Source: Lentisalinibacter sp964427415 (GTDB lineage: Bacteria; Pseudomonadota; Gammaproteobacteria; Steroidobacterales; Woeseiaceae). From it: a stretch of 64,000 nt of DNA. The stretch is taken from the NCBI GenBank assembly GCA_964427415.1, contig CAYRUH010000003.1:62001-126000 (forward strand), read 5' to 3'. Below, piece by piece: positions 41,085-50,677 of this stretch (the first letter of the stretch is position 1; every line of letters starts with the position of its first letter). The position numbers and the translations under genes are program-made. Below the pieces are notes generated by a model. The model did not search any database. It saw only the letters and a list, made by a program, of their open reading frames with translations, and was not told the origin of the DNA.

Positions 41085-43631
41085 TCAGGCGAACAGCGCC
41101 CGGTGGCTGTCCGTGCCGTCCTGTTGCGCGATCAGCAGCGCCAGGTAGTCGTCGGCGCTCATCGGCTCGCCGAACAGCAGGCCCTGCACGTAGGTGCAAT
41201 CCAGTGTCTGCAGGAATGCGAGCTGCTCCTCGGTCTCCACCCCCTCGGCCACCACGTCCAATTTCAGTCTGCGGCCCATCTCGATGATCGTCGCTACGAT
41301 GGTGGCGTCGTCGGGGTCCACGGCGGCATCGCGCACGAAGGATTTGTCGATCTTCAGCGTACTGATGGGGAACTGCTGCAGCGCGCTCAGCGACGAATAG
41401 CCGGTGCCGAAGTCATCGATGGCGAGATGCAGGCCCATGGCGTAGAGGTCGTCCAGCATGCGGATCGTGCGCTGCGTGTCCTCCATCAGCGTGGTCTCGG
41501 TGATCTCCAGCTCAAGACAGGTGGGAGAGACGCCGTGGCGACGCACGATATGGTCCACTCGTTGCAGGAAATTGGCTTGTCGCAACTGTTTCAGTGACAG
41601 GTTGACCGCCACCCGGCCGGGGAGCGGCAGCGTCTGCTGCCAGCGGCGATAGTCCGAGCAGACCCGCTCCAGCACCCACTCGCCCAGTTCCACGATCAGG
41701 TTGCTCTCCTCGGCCAGCGGGATGAACTCGGAGGGCAGGATCAGCCCCCGGTCCGGTAATTCCCAGCGCACGAGGGCTTCTGCGCCGATGATGCTGCCGT
41801 CGCGCAGGTTGTACTTCGGCTGATATTGCAGCAGCAGTTCGTCGCGTTCGTAGGCGCGGCGCAGCCGGCTCTTCAGCATCAGCCGCTCCACCGCGGCCTC
41901 GTTCATCTCCGGCCGGTAGAAGCGGTGGCTGTTTCCCCCGGCCTTTTTGGCATGGTAGAGCGCAGCATCCGCGTTGCGGATCAGATCGATGACGTTGCCG
42001 GCGTCCTCCGGATAAAAGGCCACGCCGATGCTCGCGGTCATGAAAACTTCGTTGGATTGGACGTGGAAGGGCTCCGCCAGGGCGGTGAGCAGGCGGCCGG
42101 CCACTTGCGAAACCTCATTCTCGGCGTGCTCCTCGTCACGGATCTGCTCCAGCACGACGGCAAACTCGTCGCCCGCGAGCCGTCCGATCACGGTTTTCTC
42201 CGGCAGTTCGCGGATGAGCCGCTCGGTCATCGTCTCCAGCGTGGTATCGCCGGCCAGGTGGCCGAAGGTGTCGTTGATGTCTTTGAAGTGGTCGGCGTCG
42301 ATGTAGAGCAGCGCCAGGCAGCGGTGCTCACGGCGTGCCCGTGCGATGGCCCGCTGCAGCAGGTGCTGGAACTGCATGCGGTTCGGCACCTTCGTGAGGG
42401 CGTCGATGCGGGCGAGATAACGGATGCGCTGCTCGGCGCGCTTGCGCTCCGTGATGTTCTGCACGGCGAAGATGCGCCCGTCCGCCTCGCTGTCGTCGCC
42501 GCGCAGCGCCGAGCCGGTCCAGGACACCGGCACGTGCTGCCCGCCCCGTGCGACGAACACCGATTCGCTCGGCGCACCGCCCTCGGGTTCGGAGCGGAAC
42601 TTGCGCCGGTATTCCGGCGCCACCAGGTCGGTGACGGGCAGGCCGACGAGCTCCTCCGACCGGTAGCCGAGCAGGCGGCCGATGGCCGTGTTCACCCGTG
42701 CAATCCTGCCGTCGGGATCGCAGACGATCACGCCGTCGTTCATGCTGTTCAGGATGCGGTCGAGATAGTCGCGGGAGATGGTGGTGTCGCGCAGCGTCTC
42801 GCGCATCTCATTGAAGGCCGTGGCGAGGTCACCCAGTTCGTCGGACCGCTCCACCGCCATGCGCTCGCCGTAGTGGCCGCTGCTGACGTACCTGGCCTGG
42901 CGGATCAGTTCCCGGATCGGCAGCACCAGCCGCCGCGCCGTGAACCACGCGACCGCGGCGCAGGCCAGCAGTATCAGCAGCGTGAATACGAGCAGCCGGG
43001 CCAAGGCGCGGTTCCGGTGCTCCCGGCTGACCGTCTCCAGCCGCTCCCGGAATCCCGCGATGCCCTGAATCACCTCCGTCTGGGCGAACTCGGCCTGCAG
43101 CTCGCCGATGGTCTCGCCGGCCGCCCGGATGGGCCGAACGGCGACCACGGTGCTGTCTCCCCAGTACGGTGCACCGAGGGCGAGAATGGCTGCATCCGGT
43201 GCGATGGGTGCGCCAACGCTGACCACCGCGCGGTCCCCGACGCCGATGATGGCGAGCCCGCGCAGCATCTGCAGATCCGCCAGCGCTTCGTCGAGCACCG
43301 CCCGCACGGCGTCCTGGTCGCCGTTCGCCAGGGGCGCGTCCACCTCGCGTTCCAGCGCCGCGACGGATTCGAGTACGCGGGCTTCGAACTGGCGGGTCAG
43401 CAGCTCTTCCTTCTGCGCGACGCCTGCTTTGCTGAGCTCGCCGGCGAGATGGTTGTAGTTGATCACGAGCAGGCCGGCCACCGCGCAGACGATGGCTACC
43501 GACAGCGCGATCGCGGTCGTCAGATATTTCGGCAACAGTTTCCGCCACATAGCGGAGCCGGTGGCCGTCAGGCCGACCCGGACCTTGCGGTCCTGCGCGC
43601 GGCGGTACCGCCGCGATGACCCCTGACGCAC
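41085..43631 (-). CDS. Membrane sensor c-di-GMP protein (HAMP-PAS-GGDEF-EAL)
   Basis: An 848-aa protein. One membrane helix near residue 37-57, a periplasmic sensor of about 150 residues, a second helix (LLVFTLLILLACAAVAWFTA), HAMP, PAS (YLDRILNSMNDGVIVCDPDG), GGDEF and EAL. The cyclase signature reads RLAGDEFAVVLEQ, one Gly replaced by Ala, so cyclase activity is possible but uncertain. The EAL side has AEALVRWELPDRG, LEITETTLMED and LAIDDFGTGYSSLS, so phosphodiesterase activity is expected. The start is unclear: GTG 43631 has GGAGGAG 13 bases upstream; ATG 43550 (MWRKLLPKYL) fits the membrane helix but has no ribosome site. Confidence 0.9.
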   Translation of the reverse strand: MRQGSSRRYRRAQDRKVRVGLTATGSAMWRKLLPKYLTTAIALSVAIVCAVAGLLVINYNHLAGELSKAGVAQKEELLTRQFEARVLESVAALEREVDAPLANGDQDAVRAVLDEALADLQMLRGLAIIGVGDRAVVSVGAPIAPDAAILALGAPYWGDSTVVAVRPIRAAGETIGELQAEFAQTEVIQGIAGFRERLETVSREHRNRALARLLVFTLLILLACAAVAWFTARRLVLPIRELIRQARYVSSGHYGERMAVERSDELGDLATAFNEMRETLRDTTISRDYLDRILNSMNDGVIVCDPDGRIARVNTAIGRLLGYRSEELVGLPVTDLVAPEYRRKFRSEPEGGAPSESVFVARGGQHVPVSWTGSALRGDDSEADGRIFAVQNITERKRAEQRIRYLARIDALTKVPNRMQFQHLLQRAIARARREHRCLALLYIDADHFKDINDTFGHLAGDTTLETMTERLIRELPEKTVIGRLAGDEFAVVLEQIRDEEHAENEVSQVAGRLLTALAEPFHVQSNEVFMTASIGVAFYPEDAGNVIDLIRNADAALYHAKKAGGNSHRFYRPEMNEAAVERLMLKSRLRRAYERDELLLQYQPKYNLRDGSIIGAEALVRWELPDRGLILPSEFIPLAEESNLIVELGEWVLERVCSDYRRWQQTLPLPGRVAVNLSLKQLRQANFLQRVDHIVRRHGVSPTCLELEITETTLMEDTQRTIRMLDDLYAMGLHLAIDDFGTGYSSLSALQQFPISTLKIDKSFVRDAAVDPDDATIVATIIEMGRRLKLDVVAEGVETEEQLAFLQTLDCTYVQGLLFGEPMSADDYLALLIAQQDGTDSHRALFA

Positions 43632-43862
43632 TCCAGCATGGCCACTCCTCCGGTTTTCTTTATTGTTCTTCTTCGGGAAGTTGTTCGCTCGTTCCCTCGC
43701 GCCCAGAGTCTACCCCAGGCGGGGCGCGAGCGGCGAGTACCGCGGCAAGCCCTGCGCTGGGCGACTTAGCCGCCGACAGTCCGGTGCAAGATGCCCGCCG
43801 CGTGTAGAATGGCCCGGCCCACGGCGGGGTTGCGTGGCAGGAGCGGCCGGAACGGACTGCGG
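43632..43862. other. Divergent promoter interval of the c-di-GMP and REC-TM genes
   Basis: 231 bases between divergent genes. The part near 43655-43690 is AT-rich (ttttctttattgttcttctt) and could hold the leftward promoter. A strong GGAGGAG plus ATG on the minus strand leads into a frame other than that of the c-di-GMP gene. No terminator or dyad was seen. Confidence 0.4.
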
Positions 43863-45191
43863 ATGGAGAAAAAGTGCGCACTGATCGTTGACGACTCGCG
43901 CTCGGCGCGGATCGTGCTGCGCCGGTTGCTGAAGCGCCACGACCTCGAGGTGGCCACGGCGGAATCGGCCGAACAGGCGCTGGAATACCTCGCCGATCAC
44001 CGCCCGGACGTGATCTTCATGGATCACATGATGCCGGGCATGGACGGCTTCGAGGCGGTGCGCGCCATCAAGGACAACCCCGACACCGCCACCATCCCCA
44101 TCATGATGTACACCTCCCAGGAGGGCGAGCTGTACGTGGGCCAGGCACGCGCCCTCGGTGCGGTCGGCGTGCTGCCGAAACAGGTGGCGCCGGTCGAAGT
44201 CTCGAAAGTGCTCGCGTCGCTGCGTCTCGTCGAATCCAGCGCGGAGGCTGCGCCGGGCGGCGGGCAGGCGGGCATCGCGGGCTCCACCGGCGACACCGTG
44301 GCCGACCTGCAGGCCCTCTCCGGGCTGGACGTCGGCCTGCGGGAGATGATCCAGGACCTGTTCGAGCAGCAGCGCTCCATCATCCGCCGCGATCTGATCG
44401 ACAGCTACGAGTCCATCGCCGCGCGGGTGGCGGATGAGATCGGCAGCCGCCGTGACCCCGGCGGCGACGAGGCGTCGGTGTCCGGTAGCGCGCTGCCCCG
44501 GCTCGCGCTGGCGGCCGTGGCCGTGCTAACGGTGGCGGTGCTCGCCTTCGGCTGGCTCTACCTCAAGGCCGAGCGCCAGTGGCAGGCGGAGCGCACCCGC
44601 TCCGAACAGCTGCTGGAGCAGCTGCGCAACCGCCAGGCGCTTATGGCCGACGGTACCGTTGCTATCGAGGAGCGCATGAGCGAGACCCGTGCCGGCTATG
44701 CCAGCGCGCTGGATCAGGCGCTGGAGACCGTGCAATGGGCGGTGAACCAGAACGGACGCTACGGCCCGGAGGAACTCGCTTTCGGCGAGGAGCAGCGGCT
44801 GTTGCTGGAGGAGCTGCTGGACCGGCTGGATGCCATGGGTTTCACCGGCCGGGTCCGCGTCGTCTCCCACGTCGGCGACTTCTGCCTGCGCGAGACCGGC
44901 GACGACTACGAAGTGGCGCCTGCGGATGTGCCGCTGAGCGGCTGCGACCGGCTGGGCCTGTCGGCCGAGGAGGCTGTCGCACGGGGCTCACGCCAGTCCG
45001 TTGCTTTCGCAAATTTCCTCGGCACCGTCGGTACCCGCTACGATGAGCGCATCCGGGTCGAGACCGGCACCGCCGGCAACGGCGCGCCGGCGCTGGCCTA
45101 TCCGCCGGTGACGGATGCGCTGCGTGCGGGAGAGTGGAACCGGGTGGCGGCGGTGAACAACCGCATCCGGGTGGAGATTCTGCCGGACTGA
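43863..45191 (+). CDS. Receiver-domain protein anchored in the membrane, unknown output
   Basis: A 442-aa protein with an N-terminal response-regulator receiver (1-120; acidic pocket DD at 10-11, phospho-acceptor D54 in IFMDHMMPGMDGF, Lys in VLPKQVAP), then a linker, one membrane helix (about 211-234, LPRLALAAVAVLTVAVLAFG), a coiled coil (ERTRSEQLLEQLRNRQ) and a C-terminal domain of about 180 residues with two cysteines. With the receiver in the cytoplasm, that domain would be periplasmic. No DNA-binding, kinase or cyclase output is recognisable. It is divergent from the c-di-GMP gene. Confidence 0.85.
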   Translation: MEKKCALIVDDSRSARIVLRRLLKRHDLEVATAESAEQALEYLADHRPDVIFMDHMMPGMDGFEAVRAIKDNPDTATIPIMMYTSQEGELYVGQARALGAVGVLPKQVAPVEVSKVLASLRLVESSAEAAPGGGQAGIAGSTGDTVADLQALSGLDVGLREMIQDLFEQQRSIIRRDLIDSYESIAARVADEIGSRRDPGGDEASVSGSALPRLALAAVAVLTVAVLAFGWLYLKAERQWQAERTRSEQLLEQLRNRQALMADGTVAIEERMSETRAGYASALDQALETVQWAVNQNGRYGPEELAFGEEQRLLLEELLDRLDAMGFTGRVRVVSHVGDFCLRETGDDYEVAPADVPLSGCDRLGLSAEEAVARGSRQSVAFANFLGTVGTRYDERIRVETGTAGNGAPALAYPPVTDALRAGEWNRVAAVNNRIRVEILPD

Positions 45192-45198
45192 TCGGCGC

Positions 45199-45627
45199 TC
45201 AGCCGGTGCCCGTCAGGGCCTCGTCGCCGTCCTGCTGTGCCCGCTTCTCGACGAAGGTCTCGGGCTCGCGCTGCCCGGTAGTGCGGATGGCTCCGTCCAC
45301 CACCGCACCCTCGGCGACGGCGATCGCCTCGCCGGTGACCGTCCCCCTGATCCTGGCGCTGGGTGCGATCTCAAGCCTGCCGCGGGCGATCACCTCACCC
45401 TCGACTTCCCCGGCCAGCACGACGTTGCGGGCCTGCAGGACGCCGATCCAGCGCCCACCGGGCGCTACCGTGACCGTACCGTCCAGGCTGCAGTCGCCCT
45501 CCACCGCGCCGCAGATCACGAAGTCGCCCTTGCCGGAGAGTTCGCCCTGGATGCGGCAACCCTCGCCGATCAACGTGGCCGGGCCGCTGCTGCGGTCGAG
45601 TAGACGGCGGAATTTCCTGTCGCTCAT
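45199..45627 (-). CDS. Bactofilin-family polymer-forming protein
   Basis: Bactofilins form cytoskeletal filaments from stacked beta-helix rungs. The 142-aa protein shows GEGCRIQGELSGKGDFVICG and VEGEVIARGRLEIAPSARIR, the repeated rung pattern with short terminal tails. Close to the REC-TM gene (7-base gap, convergent). Possible roles are cell shape or local wall synthesis; unspecified here. Confidence 0.9.
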   Translation of the reverse strand: MSDRKFRRLLDRSSGPATLIGEGCRIQGELSGKGDFVICGAVEGDCSLDGTVTVAPGGRWIGVLQARNVVLAGEVEGEVIARGRLEIAPSARIRGTVTGEAIAVAEGAVVDGAIRTTGQREPETFVEKRAQQDGDEALTGTG

Positions 45628-45738
45628 GTCGTCGCCCCGCGCGCAAAGAGGATTGGGATGATGATCGGGATTATGTTAGAGCTTCCCGGCCGGGGAATTC
45701 GTGACACAGTTGGCAAACGGCGTCGAAAAAACGGGCGA

Positions 45739-46158
45739 TTAGTCCACGTACCCTCGCTCCAGGGTCTCTATCCGGGTGACCATGCCGTCCTCGAAGCGGA
45801 CCCGCCGCATGAACTTGTTCGGCCCGAAATTCCAGGTGAGCTCCCGGATCTCGACTTCGACGAACGGCGGCGTGCCCCAGCCGTAGATATGCCGACGGAT
45901 CACGTCCGAGTCCGGCGCACGGGTGGTTTTGCCAATGAAGACATTGCGGCGCAGGACAGTGCGTCTCTGCTCGTGGTCGGGCTCGCCGCACAGGTCCAGC
46001 ACTTTCGTGATGTGCATGCCCTCGCTCACCAGCTTGTTGCCGCAGCGCAAGGCATGCGCCTGCGGCGCCAGGGCCAGGGCGACCAGCAGGCAGAGTCCGG
46101 CGGCGGCGCGTCGGAGCAGCGGGGTCCCATGCGGCGATTGTCTGACTGTTCCCGGCAT
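45739..46158 (-). CDS. Exported DUF2845-family protein
   Basis: A 139-aa secreted protein of unknown function. The signal peptide (LLRRAAAGLCLLVALALAPQ) is followed by the family motif LRCGNKLVSEGMHITKVLDL and CGEPDH, and then WNFGPNKFMRRVRFEDGMV. The start ATG 46158 is the most natural for the signal peptide; the ORF is open further upstream. Confidence 0.8.
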   Translation of the reverse strand: MPGTVRQSPHGTPLLRRAAAGLCLLVALALAPQAHALRCGNKLVSEGMHITKVLDLCGEPDHEQRRTVLRRNVFIGKTTRAPDSDVIRRHIYGWGTPPFVEVEIRELTWNFGPNKFMRRVRFEDGMVTRIETLERGYVD

Positions 46159-46244
46159 CGGCCCCAGTGTAGCGCGGCGTGCGTGCCCTTGCAGCGGCGG
46201 CACAGGACGGGTATTCCTGCGTCGGCAGACCGACGGGGACACTT

Positions 46245-46880
46245 ATGGAAACCGACCGACCGGACCATCTTGGCGAACTGTGGCAGCAATGCTGGGACCA
46301 CCTGGAGGAGGGGGCCGGCGGCGCTGGCAGCCCCTTCCACACCGCCGTGCTGGGCACTGTCGAGCACGGCGTGCCGCGGCTGCGGACCGTGGTTCTGCGG
46401 GCGGCCGAGCGGCGGACGGGCCGGGTGCTCTGCCACACCGATATGCGCTCTGCCAAGGTCCGGCATATCGGCGACGACGCGCCGGTGAGCTGGCTGTTGT
46501 ACGACCCCGGACGCAAGGTGCAGCTTCGGCTGGAGGGGCGGGCGCGGGTGCATGCCGACGATGCACTGGCGGACGAACGCTGGCGGGACACCACCGCGGG
46601 CTCCCGCCGCTGTTACCTGGCTGAGCCGGCACCCGGTGCCGTCCTGGAGCATGCCGGCTCCACGCTGCCGCCGGCGCTGCGCGAGCGGCGTCCGGGGCTC
46701 CGGGAGACCGCACCGGGCCGCAGCAACTTCGCCGTGGTGGCCGCGCGCATCGAGTGGATCGACTGGCTGCAGCTCACCGCCGACGGGCACCGGCGGGCAC
46801 GCTTCCGGCGCATCAGCCACGGCGATGACTGTGTGGATGACTCCGACAACGGGTGGCCGGGAGACTGGATCGCGCCTTGA
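46245..46880 (+). CDS. Pyridoxamine 5'-phosphate oxidase-like flavoprotein
   Basis: A 211-aa split-barrel protein with the PNPOx outline: FHTAVLGTVEHGVPRLRTVV (FMN side), TDMRSAKVRHIGDDAPVSWL and VQLRLEGRARVH, ending RARFRRISHGDDC. It is shorter and less conserved than PdxH (for example, the PdxH C-terminal catalytic segment is not evident), so PdxH activity is uncertain. Other split-barrel FMN proteins are possible. Confidence 0.8.
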   Translation: METDRPDHLGELWQQCWDHLEEGAGGAGSPFHTAVLGTVEHGVPRLRTVVLRAAERRTGRVLCHTDMRSAKVRHIGDDAPVSWLLYDPGRKVQLRLEGRARVHADDALADERWRDTTAGSRRCYLAEPAPGAVLEHAGSTLPPALRERRPGLRETAPGRSNFAVVAARIEWIDWLQLTADGHRRARFRRISHGDDCVDDSDNGWPGDWIAP

Positions 46881-47018
46881 GACGTCGGCGGCTGGCGGCG
46901 CGCCGGGCTGTCGGTTTAGACTCTCCGGCTTGTCGCGGCATGGCGCAGCGGCCCGGCCGCCCGCACGGAGTAACCGTCAGCGGGAAGCCAGGTTGCTGCC
47001 GGGGCTCGAGGGCGCTCG

Positions 47019-48590
47019 GTGGATCGGAAACTCGATAAACGGCTGGAACGCCTCGCCGCTTCCAGCACGGCGGGCCTGCTGCGCGGCGGCCGCAAAGGGG
47101 TGGAGAAGGAGTCGCTGCGGGTCACGCCGCAAGGCTATATCTCGCCGCTGCCCCATCCCCGCGGTCTGGGCTCGGCGCTCACCAACCGCTACATCACCAC
47201 GGATTTTTCCGAGGCGCTGATCGAGTTCGTCACGCCCCCCTTCCCCGCACTCTGGGAGACCATCCAGTTCCTGTGCGACGTGCACCAGTTCGCCTACCGC
47301 CAGATGGGGGACGAGCTGCTGTGGGTCACCTCCATGCCTTGCCGGGTGGGCGACGAGCAGAGTATCCCGCTGGCCGAGTACGGCCCCTCCAACGTCGGCC
47401 GGATGAAGAAGGTCTACCGGCGGGGGCTGGGGTATCGCTACGGTCGGGTCATGCAGACGATCTCGGGGGTGCACTTCAACTATTCGCTGCCGGAGCATTT
47501 CTGGCACGAATACCAGGAGCACGAAGGCGAAGCCGGCTCGGCGGATGCATTCCGCTCCGCCCACTACTTCGGCTTGCTGCGCAACTTCCGCCGCGAGGGC
47601 TGGCTGCTCCTGTACCTGTTCGGTGCTTCGCCGGCGATGTGCAAGTCGTTCCTGGCCGACGACTACCCGACCATCCCGGAGTTCGACGCGGAGACGCTGT
47701 TCGAACCCTACGCCACGTCGCTGCGCATGAGCGACTTCGGCTACAGCAATCGCACCCAGGCGAAGCTGAATATCTCCCTCAACGACCTGGTGAGTTATGT
47801 GACCGATCTGGATGCCGCCATCAGCACGCCGGAGCCCGACTACGAGCGCATCGGCCTGCTGGTGAACGGCGTGCACCGGCAGCTCAATACGAACATCCTG
47901 CAGATCGAGAACGAGTACTACAGCCCCATCCGGCCGAAGCGCACGGCCCGCTCCGGCGAGCGGCCTTCGGCGGCGCTGCTGCGCGGCGGCGTGGAGTACG
48001 TGGAAGTCCGCGCCCTCGACCTGAACCCCTTCGACCCGGTCGGGGTCAATCAGAACGAGCTCAGATTCGTCGAGTGCTTCCTGATCTACTGTCTGCTGAA
48101 GGACAGCCCGCTCCTGGACGACACGGCGCTGGCCGCAGCTGGCGCCAATCAGACCGCCACCGCGCACTCGGGCCGAGACCCGGGGCTGTATCTCAAGCGC
48201 GACGGGCGCGCCGTACTGCTGGCCGACTGGGCCGCCGACATTCTCGCCGACATGGCGCCGGTGGCGCAGATCCTCGACCGCGGCCTCGAGGGCACGCCCT
48301 ACGGCGATACGCTCGCCCAACAGCGGGAGCTGGTCGACGACCCGGACCGCACGCCTTCCGCCCGCCTGCTGGCCGAGCTGGTGGAGAGCGGCGCCAGCTT
48401 CTTCGATTTCGCCCTGGAGGCGGCGCGCAGCCACCAGTCGTATTTCCGCACGCTGAAGCCGGTGAACGAGCGTCGTCAGGCGGAGTTCGAGGAAGAAGCA
48501 CGGCGCTCCGGTGAGCGTCAGCGGGAGCTGGAGGCGTCCGAGACCATCAGCTTCGAGGAGCACGTCGCCCGCTACTACGCGAGCGTCTAG
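47019..48590 (+). CDS. gshA: Glutamate-cysteine ligase
   Basis: First step of glutathione synthesis: ATP-dependent joining of glutamate and cysteine. The 523-aa protein matches the gammaproteobacterial (E. coli-type) GshA: RGGRKGVEKESLRVTPQG, FSEALIEFVTPPF, MQTISGVHFNYSLPEHFW, and EYVEVRALDLNPFDPVGVN. The start is GTG 47019. The 138-base region upstream holds no other gene. gshB is not in the window. Confidence 0.94.
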   Translation: MDRKLDKRLERLAASSTAGLLRGGRKGVEKESLRVTPQGYISPLPHPRGLGSALTNRYITTDFSEALIEFVTPPFPALWETIQFLCDVHQFAYRQMGDELLWVTSMPCRVGDEQSIPLAEYGPSNVGRMKKVYRRGLGYRYGRVMQTISGVHFNYSLPEHFWHEYQEHEGEAGSADAFRSAHYFGLLRNFRREGWLLLYLFGASPAMCKSFLADDYPTIPEFDAETLFEPYATSLRMSDFGYSNRTQAKLNISLNDLVSYVTDLDAAISTPEPDYERIGLLVNGVHRQLNTNILQIENEYYSPIRPKRTARSGERPSAALLRGGVEYVEVRALDLNPFDPVGVNQNELRFVECFLIYCLLKDSPLLDDTALAAAGANQTATAHSGRDPGLYLKRDGRAVLLADWAADILADMAPVAQILDRGLEGTPYGDTLAQQRELVDDPDRTPSARLLAELVESGASFFDFALEAARSHQSYFRTLKPVNERRQAEFEEEARRSGERQRELEASETISFEEHVARYYASV

Positions 48591-48706
48591 CCCGCCGCTG
48601 CCGCCCGGCAGCGAGACGACCGCTGCGGTCACCGCATCCATGGTCTTGCCACCGGCAGCGCCGTGGACGGCGATGGCAAAGCGCCCGGACCGGGCTTTCA
48701 TCCGGC

Positions 48707-50677
48707 TCACGTCCTCCGCCGGAGTGCGGACAGACAGCCCGCCGCCAGCAGCAGCAACCAGAGACCGTGGCCGCCGCCACCGCTGCCCGCGCTGGTCGAG
48801 GCAGCGGTGCCGCCGACCTCGATGCTGCGACTGGCCCTGTTGTCGCTCTCGTCGGGATCGCCCTGTGCCGCACTCACGACGGCTTCCACCGCCCCCGTGC
48901 CATCCCGCGTCGCGTCGACGGTCAGTTCGATCACCAGTGAGCCGCCGCCAGCGAGAGCTGCTGCCTCGCAGAGGGCCTGGCCGGCGGTAATGGTGCAGGC
49001 CGCGGCGCCGGGCGACTCGGCCACCGTGAGGAAAGGCGGTGTGCTCACGTGCACGACCAGCGCAGTGGCCGTGCGCGCGGATGCGTTGGTTATGGTCAGG
49101 TCGAAGGTGGCGCGCGCGCCGCGGGTCAGCGTGGCGGGCGCTCGCAAAGCAATGCCGAGATTCGCGGCCGGATCGATACGCAACGCCGCACTGGCCGTGT
49201 TATTCGATGTCCGGGTGTCGCTGTCCGCCCGGACTTCCGCGGCCACAGAGACCGAACCGGCGTCGACGGCGTCGAGGGTCAGATTCGCGGTCGCCGAGCC
49301 GCCCGCCGCGACGGTGCCTATGGTGCATTCGGCGCCACCCGCGGCCGCGGTGCACAGCGTACCGGCGTCCCGCAGCCTCAGGCCCGTCGGCAGGTCGATG
49401 CTCATCGAGACCAGCTCGGCGCTGGCCGTGCCCAGGTTGCTGGCCGTCAACTCCAGGGTGACGGTACCGCCTTCCAGCACCGTCGCCGGTAAGGTGCCCA
49501 AGGCGATGCTCATGTCTGCGTCGGGCAGGGACTTCAGGCAGAAGGCCGACGCGATCTCCGGCGCCATTTGCTCCAGGCTGCACGCGGAGAACGTCGAGCT
49601 GCCGTTCAGCCGCGGTGCCATCAGGAAAGTCTGCGGCGTACTTTCGCACACCGAGCCGTCCTCCCCGTCGTGGGGTGAGTCGAAATTGTGGCCGATCTCG
49701 TGGGCGCCGATCAGGCTGTCCGCGGTGATGGTCCGGCGGCCTTCGCTGAGCCCCGCGCCGAAGCGCGAGCTGCACAAGGCACCGGTATAGGCGATGCCTG
49801 CGGTACTGTCATCCAGGTCCCTGCCGGTGTAGAGGTGCACCAGTCCCAGGCTCCGCAGGTCGGGTTGGCCGGATTTGTAATTGCCGAGATCGGCCAGCAG
49901 TGTGCTGGCGTCGGTGGTGTCGGTTAGCGGGTCGTTCGCCGCGGTAAAGACGCGGAACTCGGTGACGTTGAGGGTCACGCCCACCTGCTCGGAGAAGATC
50001 CCGTCGATGTTGTTCAGCCGGGCGGTGAGCGCCGCCACCGGGTCCGCGTGGCGGCCCGCGAAGTCCGCGTCGGCGAGCACGGCGATATCGACCTCGCTTT
50101 CGACGGTCTTTTCGAGTTCCCGCAACAGGCCGCCGAAGCCGGCCTTGGCGCTCCCCGCCGGGGAGCCGTGCCCGTCGGCGACGGCGCAGCCGAGTGCGCC
50201 CGGCTCGAGCTGCATGTCCGCCAGGCGGAATACCACCGGCGCACCAGCGGGTCCGGCCTTCAGACGGGCGGTGTCGTTGTCGGCATCGGCGCCGGCGAGC
50301 GAGTCCGCGGACTCGAAGGCGTACAGTTGGGCGCCGTCCCACAGCAGGCCGGCCCAGCGGCCGGCCGCGTCCCGGGTGAGACGCAGCCAGGAGCCCGGTT
50401 CCCCTGCGATTCGGCCGCGATAGAGCGCCACACCGGGGTTGTCGTCCGGGGCGCTGCGCCCGAGCGCTGCGGCCAGCCTGGCGTTGGGCACGAGGTCGAG
50501 CCGCCAGTGACGGCCGAAAGCGGTAAATTCCAGCGTCCCGCCACCCGCCGGCGTCGCCTCGAAGTGCCAGCCCCGGGGCGACTCGTGGTGGAGGATGGTG
50601 ACGTCTGCGGCCGCGGCGGACGGGGCGAGAGCCGGGGTCAGCGCCACGAACGCCAGAAGGACGCTCAGTCTGTGCAT
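48707..50677 (-). CDS. Secreted zinc metalloprotease with CARDB/DUF11-type repeats and GlyGly-CTERM-like tail
   Basis: A 656-aa exported protein: signal peptide (LSVLLAFVALTPALAPSAAA), an N-terminal region, then a metzincin-type catalytic domain with GAHEIGHNFDSPHDGEDG (H326, E327, H330, H336), then two Ig-like DUF11/CARDB-type repeats (for example VLEGGTVTLELTASNLGTAS), and a C terminus GSGGGGHGLWLLLLAAGC followed by a basic RRRT. Gly-rich stretch, hydrophobic helix and Arg end fit the GlyGly-CTERM signal, which rhombosortase processes for type II-secreted proteins. gspA and gspB are in this window. Substrate unknown. Confidence 0.88.
   Translation of the reverse strand: MHRLSVLLAFVALTPALAPSAAAADVTILHHESPRGWHFEATPAGGGTLEFTAFGRHWRLDLVPNARLAAALGRSAPDDNPGVALYRGRIAGEPGSWLRLTRDAAGRWAGLLWDGAQLYAFESADSLAGADADNDTARLKAGPAGAPVVFRLADMQLEPGALGCAVADGHGSPAGSAKAGFGGLLRELEKTVESEVDIAVLADADFAGRHADPVAALTARLNNIDGIFSEQVGVTLNVTEFRVFTAANDPLTDTTDASTLLADLGNYKSGQPDLRSLGLVHLYTGRDLDDSTAGIAYTGALCSSRFGAGLSEGRRTITADSLIGAHEIGHNFDSPHDGEDGSVCESTPQTFLMAPRLNGSSTFSACSLEQMAPEIASAFCLKSLPDADMSIALGTLPATVLEGGTVTLELTASNLGTASAELVSMSIDLPTGLRLRDAGTLCTAAAGGAECTIGTVAAGGSATANLTLDAVDAGSVSVAAEVRADSDTRTSNNTASAALRIDPAANLGIALRAPATLTRGARATFDLTITNASARTATALVVHVSTPPFLTVAESPGAAACTITAGQALCEAAALAGGGSLVIELTVDATRDGTGAVEAVVSAAQGDPDESDNRASRSIEVGGTAASTSAGSGGGGHGLWLLLLAAGCLSALRRRT

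Noticed and set aside
46881..47018. tRNA or small RNA in the interval before gshA
   Set aside because: No cloverleaf, anticodon stem or terminator hairpin could be drawn; nothing recognisable there.
48591..48710. Minus-strand peptide reading GRFAIAVHGAAGGKTMDAVT after gshA
   Set aside because: Looks protein-like but runs into gshA antisense, has no stop-bounded gene structure of its own and no family match I recognise.
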